The translations under genes and the position numbers were made by a program. From the NCBI RefSeq assembly GCF_900109705.1, contig NZ_FOAI01000001.1, positions 481,682 through 545,681 on the forward strand: DNA of 64,000 nt, in the 5' to 3' direction. The notes beneath the pieces were generated by a model. That model was not told the origin of the DNA. It did no database searches and saw only the letters and a program-made list of their open reading frames with translations. The stretch comes from Roseivivax marinus. Lineage in GTDB: Bacteria; Pseudomonadota; Alphaproteobacteria; Rhodobacterales; Rhodobacteraceae. Of this stretch, positions 54,747 to 63,255 are shown in pieces (the first letter of the stretch is position 1; the number at the start of each line of letters is the position of its first letter).

Positions 54747-55481
54747 CTATCCGATGCTGCCAAGGACCGGGAAGGTTTCGAGCAACCAAAAGGCCAGACG
54801 GTTGATCTGACCGGTCATCACTCCGATCCCCATCAGCACCATCAGCCCGCCCGCGATGCGATAGAGCCACCGGCCTGTCGCGCCGATCCGTTTGAGTTTG
54901 CCCGCGATTTCATTGGTAAAGAGCGCGATCAGCAGGAACGGCACGCCCAGACCCACGGAATAGATGGCTAGAAGCGCCACGCCATCCGCGTCCGATGTCG
55001 CGCTCACCGCGAGGATCGAGCCGAGCACTGGCCCGATGCAGGGCGTCCAACCAAAGGCAAAGGCGAGGCCCAGAAGATACGCCCCCACCGCGTTGCCGCC
55101 TTTCGTTGCGACATCGGGCCTTGTGTCGCGCATCATCGCGGGGACCCGGATCGCCCCCATCATCACCAGCCCGAAAAGTACGATTAGAGCGCCCCCCGCA
55201 AGACCCAGTTCGTATTTCCAGCGCAGCAGCATTCCGCCCAAAAGGCTTGCCCCGGCCCCGAGCGCCACGAAGACCGTGGAGAACCCGAGCACGAACCAGA
55301 GGCTCAGGATCACACTGCGCACCCGGTCGCCGATGGCTGTCGCCGTTCCCGATGCCGGAGCAGGTTGCCCCGCGATATAGGATATATATCCTGGAGCCAG
55401 TGGCAGAACGCAGGGTGACAGAAACGAGACCGTCCCGCCCAAAAAGGCTGCGATGACTCCCACACCGGAGATTTCGAACAT
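54747..55481 (-). CDS. ccdA: CcdA/DsbD-like thiol-disulfide membrane protein, 244 aa
   Basis: CcdA proteins pass reducing equivalents from cytosolic thioredoxin to the periplasm for cytochrome c or copper-site assembly. Six TM segments are visible, with the two redox Cys in FLSPCVLPLAPGYISYIAG near residue 24 and AFGWTPCIGPVLGS near residue 146. It lies upstream of the CDF gene on the same strand, among Sco, DsbA and DsbB genes, which fits delivery of electrons for copper-protein maturation. Confidence 0.92.
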   Translation of the reverse strand: MFEISGVGVIAAFLGGTVSFLSPCVLPLAPGYISYIAGQPAPASGTATAIGDRVRSVILSLWFVLGFSTVFVALGAGASLLGGMLLRWKYELGLAGGALIVLFGLVMMGAIRVPAMMRDTRPDVATKGGNAVGAYLLGLAFAFGWTPCIGPVLGSILAVSATSDADGVALLAIYSVGLGVPFLLIALFTNEIAGKLKRIGATGRWLYRIAGGLMVLMGIGVMTGQINRLAFWLLETFPVLGSIG

Positions 55482-55557
55482 TCAGTTACCGCCTTTCCTG
55501 CACCTCAGTCGAACGGGCTTTGAAGGGCTACGACGGGTTTAGCTTCAGGAGAAGCTC

Positions 55558-55884
55558 CTAGACCTGGCGCGGCGCCGCCAGGATGATCGCTGCCCCGACA
55601 AGGCAGATTGCGGTGCCGATCACATCCCACCTGTCTGGCCGCTGTCCTTCGATCAGCCACATCCAGAGAACCGAAGCCGCGATATAGACGCCCCCGTAGG
55701 CCGCAAAAGCGCGCCCCGCCGCGGTGGCCTCGACTTGGGCGAGTAACCACCCGAAGAGCGCAAGCGCAATAAGACCCGGGGCCAACCAGAGCGGCGAGGT
55801 CCCGAGGCGCCACCATGCCCAGATGGCGAAGCAACCGGCGATCTCGGCCAACGCGGCCAGAGGATAGACGATCGCCGCGCCCAT
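55558..55884 (-). CDS. YnfA family (UPF0060) membrane protein, 108 aa
   Basis: Four hydrophobic helices fill the protein. The family pattern is complete: [20 protein letters not shown] near residue 7, [20 protein letters not shown] near residue 44, and the C-terminal [20 protein letters not shown]. Related proteins are small efflux-like transporters often linked with merR. It starts 3 bp after the merR stop. Confidence 0.94.
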   Translation of the reverse strand: MGAAIVYPLAALAEIAGCFAIWAWWRLGTSPLWLAPGLIALALFGWLLAQVEATAAGRAFAAYGGVYIAASVLWMWLIEGQRPDRWDVIGTAICLVGAAIILAAPRQV

Positions 55885-55887
55885 GCC

Positions 55888-56316
55888 TCACGCCCCGATC
55901 TCGTCGTGGTCGGTCAGGCATGCGGAGTGATCCCGCAGAACCTCGAGCACGCGGCAATCGGCCGTCCGCCCGCCGCTGCATTCGTGCACCATCCGATTCA
56001 GCTCCGTGCGCAGCGCCTCGAGCCGAGCGATCCGCCGCTCCACCTGCTTCAATTGCCGCCGCGCGATCGCATCGGCCTCATGGCAGGGCCGGTTGGGATG
56101 GTCGCCGAGGTCCAGCAGTTCCCGAATGGCATCGAGCGAAAAGCCAAGCTGGCGCGAATGGCGGATGAAGGACAGCCGGTCGAGCTCGGCATCGCCATAG
56201 CGCCGCTGCCCGCCTTCGGTCCGGCCCGGCTCGGGCATGAGTTCGATCTGCTCGTAGTAGCGGATGGTCTGCACCTTGGTGCCGGTCTTCTTCGCCAAGC
56301 TGCCGATCGTGAGCAT
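55888..56316 (-). CDS. MerR-family metal-responsive regulator, 142 aa
   Basis: This activator bends promoters with 19-20 bp spacers when it binds metal. The HTH is at residues 1-38 (IGSLAKKTGTKVQTIRYYEQ). The metal-sensing part has Cys78 (NRPCHEAD) at the position equivalent to the ZntR/PbrR/CadR key Cys, plus Cys113, Cys121 and Cys133. This spacing fits Zn/Cd/Pb sensors and not CueR-type copper sensors. It probably controls the P-type ATPase and CDF promoters, and perhaps its own. Confidence 0.93.
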   Translation of the reverse strand: MLTIGSLAKKTGTKVQTIRYYEQIELMPEPGRTEGGQRRYGDAELDRLSFIRHSRQLGFSLDAIRELLDLGDHPNRPCHEADAIARRQLKQVERRIARLEALRTELNRMVHECSGGRTADCRVLEVLRDHSACLTDHDEIGA

Positions 56317-56384
56317 CTACGCCTCCATAAAACGTACAGTCGTGGTAGATTTGATGGGCCGCTTTGGCAACGACGACATGGCTT

Positions 56385-56398
56385 TCACATGCATGTGA
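56385..56398. promoter_or_regulatory. 14-bp palindrome upstream of the Sco operon
   Basis: TCACATGCATGTGA is a perfect palindrome located between merR and the first sco gene. A 12/14 match, TCACATGGGTGTGA, lies at 62338-62351 upstream of the ZIP gene. It is a candidate operator for an unidentified regulator. Confidence 0.6.
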
Positions 56399-56491
56399 CA
56401 AAGTGCGGCAGCCGCGACGAAAGTAGTTGAACCTCCAGTGGCTAGAGGATGTATCCGCGCCGTTATCAAAAACGGCAGGCAGGCGGTTTAC

Positions 56492-57100
56492 GTGACGCTG
56501 ACACTCCTTCGAAAAGTGCTTTGGGCGTCGGTGGGCGTTGCAGCCTTGGCATTGGTCTGGCTTCTTCTCTGGGCGGATTATCGTGCCGATCGTGCGCGCA
56601 CCGAGACGGAACCCGTTTTCCGAGCGGATTTCGAGCTGACCGACCACAGGGGGATGGTCCGCACCCAGGAGGATTTTGCGGGCGAGTGGATGCTGATCTT
56701 CTTCGGTTTCGCCAATTGCCCGGATATCTGCCCGACCACCCTTTCCGAGGTTGCCGCGGTCATGGACGGTCTGGGGGAGAACGCGGAGCAGGTTCAGCCG
56801 CTCTTCATCTCGATCGACCCCGAGCGCGATACGCCGGAGAACCTTGCCGACTATGTGCCGGTTTTTAATGCTGGCATTCTCGGCCTGACCGGAACGTCCG
56901 ACCAGATCGAACGAACGGCCGAGAACTTCCCCATCTTCTACGAGAAAATCGAGGAGGCCTCCGCGCCGGGCGGTTACACGATGAGCCACACGTCACACCT
57001 GTTTCTGTTCGGTCCAGATGCGGGCCTCGTCACGACCTGGAGCTATGGGACGCCAGCCGAGGAGATCCTCGCCGATCTGCGGAAACGGATCACCAGATGA
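56492..57100 (+). CDS. Sco1/SenC-family copper-site assembly protein (copy 1), 202 aa
   Basis: Sco proteins are membrane-anchored thioredoxin-fold factors that insert copper into cytochrome c oxidase. It has an N-terminal anchor (LWASVGVAALALVWLLLW), the Cu site FGFANCPDICPTTLSEV near residue 72 and the distal His in MSHTSHLFLFGPD near residue 165. The GTG at 56492 gives a typical length; an earlier GTG at 56438 is possible. Its stop overlaps dsbB as ATGA. Confidence 0.92.
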   Translation: MTLTLLRKVLWASVGVAALALVWLLLWADYRADRARTETEPVFRADFELTDHRGMVRTQEDFAGEWMLIFFGFANCPDICPTTLSEVAAVMDGLGENAEQVQPLFISIDPERDTPENLADYVPVFNAGILGLTGTSDQIERTAENFPIFYEKIEEASAPGGYTMSHTSHLFLFGPDAGLVTTWSYGTPAEEILADLRKRITR

Positions 57101-57522
57101 AACCGAGAGTTTCCGCCGATACAGCACTCACCGCTGCATGGATCGTGGCGCTGGCTGCATCGCTCGCCGTCCTGTTCATCGGCGAGGTGCTGGGTCAGAT
57201 GCCGTGCCTTCTGTGTTGGTACCAGCGCGCGTTCATGTTCCCGCTGGCCGTCGTTCTGGGTCTCGGGCTGTGGTGGCAGGACCGCCGCGTCGGGCGTTAC
57301 GGCGTGGCTCTCGGCCTTGGCGGAGCAGCGATCGCGCTCTGGCACTCGGGTCTCTACGTCGGTCTCGTTCCCGAACCGATCCAGCCCTGCACAGCGATCG
57401 GTCCTTCGTGTACCGACGTCAACCAGTTGGTTCTCGGCATCCCGATCCCGTTTCTGTCGCTCATCGCCTTCGTGCTGGTCGTCGGGCTGTCGACGCTTTC
57501 CTTGAAGGAATCACATTCATGA
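57097..57522 (+). CDS. dsbB: Disulfide bond formation protein B
   Basis: DsbB is a four-helix inner-membrane protein that re-oxidises DsbA with quinone. The first periplasmic Cys pair is in GQMPCLLCWYQRAFMFPLAV near residue 36 and the second pair in IQPCTAIGPSCTDVNQ near residue 98. Start and stop overlap the sco and dsbA-like genes by ATGA, so the three are co-translated. Confidence 0.95.
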   Translation: MKPRVSADTALTAAWIVALAASLAVLFIGEVLGQMPCLLCWYQRAFMFPLAVVLGLGLWWQDRRVGRYGVALGLGGAAIALWHSGLYVGLVPEPIQPCTAIGPSCTDVNQLVLGIPIPFLSLIAFVLVVGLSTLSLKESHS

Positions 57523-58178
57523 ACCGAAAAACACTCGTCCTGTCAGTCCTAGTGCTTGCCCTCGCCGGCTTCGCGCTCGCTGCCTGGTTCGCCACTCGTC
57601 CCGCGCCAGTAGCGCAGACCGCGTCGGTTCCGGCGGAACAGGCGGAGGCCCTATTGCGCCCCTATTCGCCGATCCTGGGACCGGAACAGGCGCCGGTCAC
57701 CATCGTCGAGTTCTTCGATCCGGCCTGCGAGGCCTGCCGTGCCTTCTATCCCGTGGTGAAGGACATCATGGCTGAGCATGGCGATGCCGTCCGTCTCGCG
57801 ATCCGCTACACCCCGTTCCACGGGGAAGCCTCCGAAGAGGCCATTCGCGTCCTGGAAGCCGCCCGGATGCAGGATGTCTATGAGCCCGTTTTGGAGGCCA
57901 TCCTGCGCGAGCAACCCCGCTGGGCGTCGCATGGCGCGCCGGAACCGGGGCTGATCCTCGAGGTCGCCGCCACGGCGGGTCTAGATGCTGAAGCCGCAGA
58001 GACGCAGATGATGGCTCCTGACGTCATCGGCATACTCAACCAGGACCGAGCAGACGTCGAGACCGTCGGCGTGAGCGGGACGCCGACCTTCTTCGTCAAC
58101 GGCAAGCCGCTTGATCCATTCGGAGAGGCGCAACTCCGGGCGCTGGTCGCGTCGGAAGTCGCGGCCGCCGGAAGCTGA
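57519..58178 (+). CDS. DsbA-like periplasmic thioredoxin-fold oxidoreductase, 219 aa
   Basis: An N-terminal hydrophobic signal or anchor (LVLSVLVLALAGFALAAWFA) precedes a DsbA-type domain. The active site is FFDPACEACRAFYPVV near residue 65 (CEAC) and the cis-Pro loop is VSGTPTFFVNGKPLDPFG near residue 188. It is the partner of DsbB directly upstream, forming disulfides in exported or copper-binding proteins. Confidence 0.93.
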   Translation: MNRKTLVLSVLVLALAGFALAAWFATRPAPVAQTASVPAEQAEALLRPYSPILGPEQAPVTIVEFFDPACEACRAFYPVVKDIMAEHGDAVRLAIRYTPFHGEASEEAIRVLEAARMQDVYEPVLEAILREQPRWASHGAPEPGLILEVAATAGLDAEAAETQMMAPDVIGILNQDRADVETVGVSGTPTFFVNGKPLDPFGEAQLRALVASEVAAAGS

Positions 58179-58217
58179 TCCGACGGGCGCGCAATCGAGA
58201 ATCGAGAAGGAGCTGCA

Positions 58218-58682
58218 ATGAAATACACCATCCACGCCGCGTGCTCAGTCCTGATGCTGCCGTTCATGCTTGCGACGTCGGCAATGGCCGGCTCCGCCGA
58301 TGTCGTCGTCGAGAACGCCTGGGCGCGGGCCTCGATCGGCACCTCCCGCCCCGGCGCAGCTTATATGGAAGTCCACAATGCGGGTGACGAGCCGGTCACG
58401 TTGACCGGGCTCCGGACAGACCTCGCCATGCTGCCCGAAGTTCACCGGACCGCGACGGACGAGCAGGGTGTGAGCTCGATGTCTCCGGCGGGCCAGATTG
58501 TCATTGCACCTGGCGAGACCGTCGCGTTCGAGCCCGGCGGCCTGCATGCCATGCTGATGCAGCTTCAGCGCCCGATGGAAGAGGGCGAGACCTTTCCGTT
58601 GACGCTGACATTCTCCGATGGCGGAGAGACGACGGTCGAGGTGCCGATCCTCGGGATCGCAGCGCGCGGGCCGGAGGATTGA
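58218..58682 (+). CDS. Periplasmic copper chaperone PCu(A)C, 154 aa
   Basis: The protein has a signal peptide ending near SAMAG and a cupredoxin-like domain with Met/His copper ligands: AMLPEVHRT near residue 73, SSMSPAG near 90 and PGGLHAMLMQL near 112, as in the H(M)-x-M-x-H-x-M signature. It delivers Cu(I) to cytochrome oxidase together with Sco. The following sco gene overlaps its stop by one base. Confidence 0.93.
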   Translation: MKYTIHAACSVLMLPFMLATSAMAGSADVVVENAWARASIGTSRPGAAYMEVHNAGDEPVTLTGLRTDLAMLPEVHRTATDEQGVSSMSPAGQIVIAPGETVAFEPGGLHAMLMQLQRPMEEGETFPLTLTFSDGGETTVEVPILGIAARGPED

Positions 58683-59311
58683 TGCAGAGCAGATCAGTTC
58701 TCGGCTACGGTGCCGCGGCGCTCGGTGTGCTCGGGCTCGCTCTATTCGTCGGCTGGTGGCAGGTCGACGGCCCCGGAGCGCCTGTACCGGACGACGGACG
58801 GCCGTTGCCGCTCACCGCGATGGAGTTCGACCTCACCGATCACGAAGGACGTCCGGTTGGACCGGATACGCTGGTCGGGTCGCCCTCAATGGTCTTCTTC
58901 GGCTTTACTTACTGTCCGGATGTGTGCCCGACGACGCTTGCAGACATTTCCGGTTGGCTGGACGCCTTGGGAAGGGATGCTGAACAACTGAACGTTGTCT
59001 TCATCACCGTCGATCCGGAGCGGGACAATGTCGATGCGATGGCGGAGTACGTCGGCTATTTCCACCCGGCGATCCGTGGCTGGACCGGTCCGGAGGAGCA
59101 GATTGCTCTGGCGGTCGAGGGTTTCCGCGCGACCTACGAAAAGGTCCCGACTGACAGCGGCGACTACACCATGAACCACACGGCGAGCGTCTTCCTGTTC
59201 GACGCCGAGGGACGCTTCGTGACCACTATCGACTACCACGAACCGAGAGAATTCGCGGTTCCGAAAATCCGTCGTGCAATGAATGAAAAAGACGCAGAGG
59301 GGGCAACATGA
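58682..59311 (+). CDS. Sco1/SenC-family protein (copy 2), 209 aa
   Basis: It has an N-terminal anchor (GAAALGVLGLALFVGWW), the Cu site FGFTYCPDVCPTTLADI near residue 78 and the distal His in YTMNHTASVFLFDAEG near residue 163. The ATG at 58682 overlaps the PCu(A)C stop (TGATG). With copy 1 it gives two Sco proteins in 3 kb, perhaps one for each of two oxidases or a paired thiol role. Confidence 0.93.
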   Translation: MQSRSVLGYGAAALGVLGLALFVGWWQVDGPGAPVPDDGRPLPLTAMEFDLTDHEGRPVGPDTLVGSPSMVFFGFTYCPDVCPTTLADISGWLDALGRDAEQLNVVFITVDPERDNVDAMAEYVGYFHPAIRGWTGPEEQIALAVEGFRATYEKVPTDSGDYTMNHTASVFLFDAEGRFVTTIDYHEPREFAVPKIRRAMNEKDAEGAT

Positions 59312-60681
59312 GGTTGGGATATTGGGCGGCCGCATTGGCGATGGCGGGCGGCGTCTCGGTAACGGCAATTGCCTTGTCCAGTGTGGCGGCGAACGAGCCG
59401 GTACCATCGGGTTTGACCGAGGCTGGCCGCTGGCGCCCCGAGCCTTTCACATCGCCTGTGGAGGCGAACCTGGTGGTGCCCCACGCTGTGTCCGCGGTTT
59501 CAGCTTCGCCTACCAGTGCTTCAGCTCCGGCTCTCCCGACCGCAGCGGCGGCGAATGCTCCCTTGCCTGTGATCAAGCCGCCCCTCGCCGTATGGGCTCG
59601 TGAAATCGCCTCTGGGGATACGCTCGACGGCCTACTCGCCGAAGCCGGCCTCACCGGGCCGGACCGTGCGGAGACGTCGCTGGCGATCTCCGCAGAATAC
59701 GATCTGCGTCGCCTGCGTCCTGGCCACGTTCTGACAGTGGAGATGTCCGCCAATGGCAGTCCACGCCGCGTGGCGCTCGATGTGGACGAGGGCGTGCGGG
59801 TCGAAGCGACGTTCGGCGATACGCTCTCGACCCGCGTCGTGTCCCCCGAGCCCGAGATCGTGGTGTTGGCCGGAACGACCAGGATAGAGAGTTCGATCTT
59901 CGCCGCGCTGGAAGACTCCGGGATACCCTCGCGTTTCGCGGTCGATCTGGCGCAGATGTTGGGGGGTACGGTGGATTTCCGCCGTGACCTCGGCGGGGGC
60001 GAGACCCTTCGCCTTCTGTGGCGCGAGGCGCGTGTCGAAGGCGATACCATAGGACAACCCAAGATCGCCTTCGCTTCGCTCGATCTGGGGGACGCACTCT
60101 ACGAGGTTGTTTGGCCCGAGGACGGCACGGGTCGCGCCACGATGTACCTCAACGGCGAAGTGATTCGCGTCTTCGCTGAGCCAGTTAAGGGGGCTCGGCT
60201 TAGCTCCGTCTTTGGTCGGCGAAAGCACCCCATCTACGGCAATGAGCGCATGCATACCGGCGTCGATTTCGCGGCACCGCGCGGAACGTCGGTGCGCGCG
60301 ACGGCGCCGGGGCGCATAGCCTTCATCGGACGTCGGGGCGGCTACGGGCGCGTTGTCGAAATCGCTCACGGCACGGAGACCATGACTCGCTATGCACATC
60401 TGAGCGCTGTGCCCGATGGCCTCGCAGAAGGTCAGCGCGTCACGGCCGGCGACACTATCGGACGGGTGGGGGCGACCGGAACGGCGACAGGACCGAATTT
60501 ACATTACGAGGTGCGCGTGGAAGGCCGTCCGACCGATCCACTTTCTGACGAGCGGCTGTCGGAAGCGGTCGAGGGCGAAGCTCAGGGCAACGCAGGCCTG
60601 GACCGGCTGGCTGAAGCGCGTGCGCGCTTAGAGGACGCGCTCGCTAGCGATCTTGCATCCAACACCAGCGAAAGGCTCTGA
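59308..60681 (+). CDS. M23 family metallopeptidase (LytM-like), 457 aa
   Basis: This envelope-directed zinc peptidase probably cuts peptidoglycan cross-links. It has an N-terminal signal/anchor, a central SLT-like/LysM-like region (ARELASGDTL-type text near residue 100) and the C-terminal M23 domain: RMHTGVDFAAPRGTSVRATA near residue 313 (HxxxD), TMTRYAHLSAVPDGL near residue 357 (HxH-type site) and PNLHYEVRVEG near 395. The start overlaps the sco stop (ATGA). Confidence 0.92.
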   Translation: MRLGYWAAALAMAGGVSVTAIALSSVAANEPVPSGLTEAGRWRPEPFTSPVEANLVVPHAVSAVSASPTSASAPALPTAAAANAPLPVIKPPLAVWAREIASGDTLDGLLAEAGLTGPDRAETSLAISAEYDLRRLRPGHVLTVEMSANGSPRRVALDVDEGVRVEATFGDTLSTRVVSPEPEIVVLAGTTRIESSIFAALEDSGIPSRFAVDLAQMLGGTVDFRRDLGGGETLRLLWREARVEGDTIGQPKIAFASLDLGDALYEVVWPEDGTGRATMYLNGEVIRVFAEPVKGARLSSVFGRRKHPIYGNERMHTGVDFAAPRGTSVRATAPGRIAFIGRRGGYGRVVEIAHGTETMTRYAHLSAVPDGLAEGQRVTAGDTIGRVGATGTATGPNLHYEVRVEGRPTDPLSDERLSEAVEGEAQGNAGLDRLAEARARLEDALASDLASNTSERL

Positions 60682-60684
60682 CCG

Positions 60685-61140
60685 ATGGGAAAGCTGAGCA
60701 CCGCGGTGACGACTGCCATCGCCCTTTTTCCTGCCGCCGAGGTTTTGGCAGAAGCGACCTCGATTGACGTGCGCAAGACCAACGGCTGTGGATGCTGCCT
60801 CGCATGGATGGAGCATCTGAAAGAGAACGGCTTCGCGCCGACCGGACAGGACATGTTCGGTGGCGGGCTCATTCGCTTCAAGTTCGACAATGCCGTGTCG
60901 CAGCGGATGGTATCCTGCCACACGGCGCTCGTGGATAGCTACGTGATCGAGGGACACGTGCCGGCGAGCGACATTCGCCGCCTTCCGGAGGAACGTCCGG
61001 AAGGCGTCGACCTGGCCGTACCGAAGATGCCTCTCGATTCCCCCGGCATGGATTTCGGCCAGAGACGGGAAGCCTACGATATCTTTCTTATAAGCGATGC
61101 CGGTTCGACCAAGGTCTTCGCAAGCTACAAAGGAAACTGA
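60685..61140 (+). CDS. DUF411 metal-binding protein, 151 aa (copy 2)
   Basis: It is homologous to copy 1 at 50536-51003. It has a short N-terminal signal (LSTAVTTAIALFPAAEVLAE), then KTNGCGCCLAWMEHL near residue 32, VSCHTALVDSYVIEGHVPAS near 78 and PGMDFGQRREAYDIFLI. It follows the M23 peptidase by 3 bp, so it belongs to the Sco-Dsb operon. The Cys/His/Met set suggests copper binding. Confidence 0.9.
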   Translation: MGKLSTAVTTAIALFPAAEVLAEATSIDVRKTNGCGCCLAWMEHLKENGFAPTGQDMFGGGLIRFKFDNAVSQRMVSCHTALVDSYVIEGHVPASDIRRLPEERPEGVDLAVPKMPLDSPGMDFGQRREAYDIFLISDAGSTKVFASYKGN

Positions 61141-61143
61141 TTA

Positions 61144-61446
61144 ATGCCGCAAGCGCACACCACCGGCAAGGCAACCCTTCTGTTCGCGGGCCTGCTTACG
61201 CTCGGAGCCTGCACCATTCCTGTTGGCCAGACTCCTCAACCGGAGCCGGGGATCTCGGATGAGATGATGGCTCATTTGAGCGCCATGGCCGCCCCATATC
61301 AAAATGTGCAAACCGTAGAACTGCGGCCACAAGACGGCTGCTACTGGTACCGCCATGTCGGGCCGGTTGAGACAACAATGCTGCCACTCCGCACTCCGGA
61401 AGGGCGCCCGATCTGCACAGAGCGTGGGGCGCAGGCTGCGAGCTGA
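61144..61446 (+). CDS. Small predicted lipoprotein, 100 aa
   Basis: A signal peptide with lipobox (LLFAGLLTLGAC; Cys23) marks it as a lipoprotein processed by Lgt and LspA. The mature part is short, with GCYWYRHVGPVETTMLPL near residue 65 and a second Cys near the end (GRPICTERG). It starts 3 bp after the DUF411 gene and is the last gene of the operon. No family recognised. Confidence 0.8.
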   Translation: MPQAHTTGKATLLFAGLLTLGACTIPVGQTPQPEPGISDEMMAHLSAMAAPYQNVQTVELRPQDGCYWYRHVGPVETTMLPLRTPEGRPICTERGAQAAS

Positions 61447-61570
61447 CAGGATGTGTTTAGTACCCTCACGGCGGGCGACCCTGAATGACCGGCGGTGCCT
61501 TCAGCCCCCGTGGGCCGGGAGGGACGTGGGAGACTATCCCAACCGCCGTTCGCGTGGGCTCGCAAGGCGA

Positions 61571-62242
61571 TCAACTATGCGCCGTCACGGGACCGTCGTT
61601 TTCAGCCGGATAGAGGACGGCTGTCACGCCGGTTTCGACCTGCTCATAGAGGTCGTTGATATGGGGCATGACCATGCGCACACATCCCGAGCTCGAGCGG
61701 GAGCCAATAGAGCGTGGATAGGGTGTGCCATGGATCCGGAGGTAGGTGTCGCGATCACCGACATAGAGATAGAGCGCCCGCGACCCGAGCGCGTTCTCGG
61801 GGCCAGGCTCCATCCCGTCCTCATATTGCGCGTAGGCTTCCGGCTCTCGGCGGATCATGTTCTGCGTGGGCGTCCAGTGCGGCCACCTCACCTTCCGGCG
61901 GATCGTGTAGGTGCCCGGCTCGTAGAGCCCACCCTCACCGATTGCCACGCCGTACCGCATTGCCGTACCGCCGGGCTCGATATGGTAGAGATAGCGTGCG
62001 GTGGCATCGACATGGATGTCGCCGGGCACGAGACCGGGCCGCGCCTCGACTCGCTGCGGCAGCAGTCGCGGGTGCAGACCCCAAGGATTCGTCGTGGCCG
62101 GGTCGTAGTTCGCAGGCGTCACCTGCGCGTCCCAGGCGGCCTTCTGCGCCTCCGTCGGCCACGAGTTAGCAAAAGTGGGTCCGGCGATTGGTGCGGAGAA
62201 CATCGCGGCGGTCGTGGTGATAAAATGGCGTCTTGTGAGCAT
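61571..62242 (-). CDS. L,D-transpeptidase (YkuD family), 223 aa
   Basis: This periplasmic enzyme makes 3-3 cross-links or anchors proteins to peptidoglycan. It has a twin-arginine-like signal (MLTRRHFITTTAAMF) and the YkuD active-site stretch HGTPYPRSIGSRSSSGCVRM near residues 170-190 with the nucleophile Cys. It is transcribed convergently to the lipoprotein gene and divergently from the ZIP gene. Confidence 0.94.
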   Translation of the reverse strand: MLTRRHFITTTAAMFSAPIAGPTFANSWPTEAQKAAWDAQVTPANYDPATTNPWGLHPRLLPQRVEARPGLVPGDIHVDATARYLYHIEPGGTAMRYGVAIGEGGLYEPGTYTIRRKVRWPHWTPTQNMIRREPEAYAQYEDGMEPGPENALGSRALYLYVGDRDTYLRIHGTPYPRSIGSRSSSGCVRMVMPHINDLYEQVETGVTAVLYPAENDGPVTAHS

Positions 62243-62310
62243 TGCGATGGGTCACTCCCGGAAGTCTTTGGTTTTTCAGAGCTTCCTGGGAAGCCGTTGG
62301 CAAGAATAGA

Positions 62311-62352
62311 CAAGACATCACCGAATGTCTTGCTCGGTCACATGGGTGTGAC
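62311..62352. promoter_or_regulatory. Two palindromes upstream of the ZIP gene
   Basis: CAAGACAT (62311-62318) and ATGTCTTG (62325-62332) form a perfect 8+6+8 inverted repeat. GTCACATGGGTGTGAC (62337-62352) is a second dyad whose core TCACATGGGTGTGA resembles the palindrome at 56385. They lie in the divergent gap between the L,D-transpeptidase and ZIP genes and could be metal-regulator sites. Confidence 0.6.
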
Positions 62353-62472
62353 ATCGCAACAGGTCACAGCCGAACATTGCTTCGCGAGCTGGTCCGTCGT
62401 GCAGGGATTTCGGGGCCGCGGGATGCGCGCCTCGCCATCTCATTCGATTTCAGTGTTTTATCAGGAGCGCCC

Positions 62473-63255
62473 ATGATCGAGTTGTCTCCGATCGCGCTCG
62501 GCTTCCTTGGCAGCCTCGCCGCCGGTCTGATGACCGCGGTCGGGGCGGTCCCTGTGCTCTTTGGCAGGGTCCCGTCGCGTGCCACGCGGGACATGGCGCT
62601 CGGCTTCGCAGCTGGTGTGATGCTGGCGGCGTCGTTCTTCTCACTGATCATTCCTGCGCTCGATGCGGCCGAGCCGATGTTCGAGAATGGTGCCATGCCG
62701 GCGCTAATCGTCTGCATCTCGATCCTGCTCGGCATGGGGGCGGTTGCGCTGATGAACGAGCGCTTGCCGCACGAGCACTTCAGGACGGGAAGAGAGGGAC
62801 CAGAAGCCGCGTCGCTCAGGCGCGTCTGGCTCTTCATCATCGCGATCACGATCCACAATTTCCCTGAAGGCCTTGCCGTCGGCGTGGGTTTCGGTGCGGA
62901 CGGGCTTTCCGGCGGCCTGCCGCTCGCTATCGGTATCGGGCTGCAGAATGCACCCGAGGGGCTGGCGGTTGCCGTGTCGCTCCTCGGCGAGGGCTACCCG
63001 AAGTTCCGTGCATGGGGCATCGCCGCCCTGACTGGTCTCGTCGAGCCGATCGGCGGGCTTCTCGGCGCCGGAATCATCACGTTGTCACAACCGCTCCTGC
63101 CTTGGGGTCTCGCCTTCGCCGCGGGCGCGATGCTCTACGTCATCAGCCACGAGATCATTCCCGAAACGCATCGCAGCGGGCATCAGAACCGTGCGACGCT
63201 TGGCTTGGCCGTTGGTCTGGTCCTGATGCTGTTCCTCGACGTCTGGCTGGGATGA
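62473..63255 (+). CDS. ZIP family metal transporter, 260 aa
   Basis: This inner-membrane divalent-metal transporter (zinc, iron or other) has eight TM segments. The signature helices IAITIHNFPEGLAVGVGFG near residue 140 and GIGLQNAPEGLAVAVSLLG near residue 160 contain the conserved H-N-x-P-E-G-x-A metal-binding residues; the second repeat has Q where His is usual. A His/Glu loop (LPHEHFRTGREGPE) is present. Its stop overlaps lspA as ATGA. Confidence 0.93.
   Translation: MIELSPIALGFLGSLAAGLMTAVGAVPVLFGRVPSRATRDMALGFAAGVMLAASFFSLIIPALDAAEPMFENGAMPALIVCISILLGMGAVALMNERLPHEHFRTGREGPEAASLRRVWLFIIAITIHNFPEGLAVGVGFGADGLSGGLPLAIGIGLQNAPEGLAVAVSLLGEGYPKFRAWGIAALTGLVEPIGGLLGAGIITLSQPLLPWGLAFAAGAMLYVISHEIIPETHRSGHQNRATLGLAVGLVLMLFLDVWLG

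Noticed and set aside
56385..56398. CRP/FNR site
   Set aside because: The arms are TCACA...TGTGA, the inverse of the CRP order, with only a 4-bp centre.
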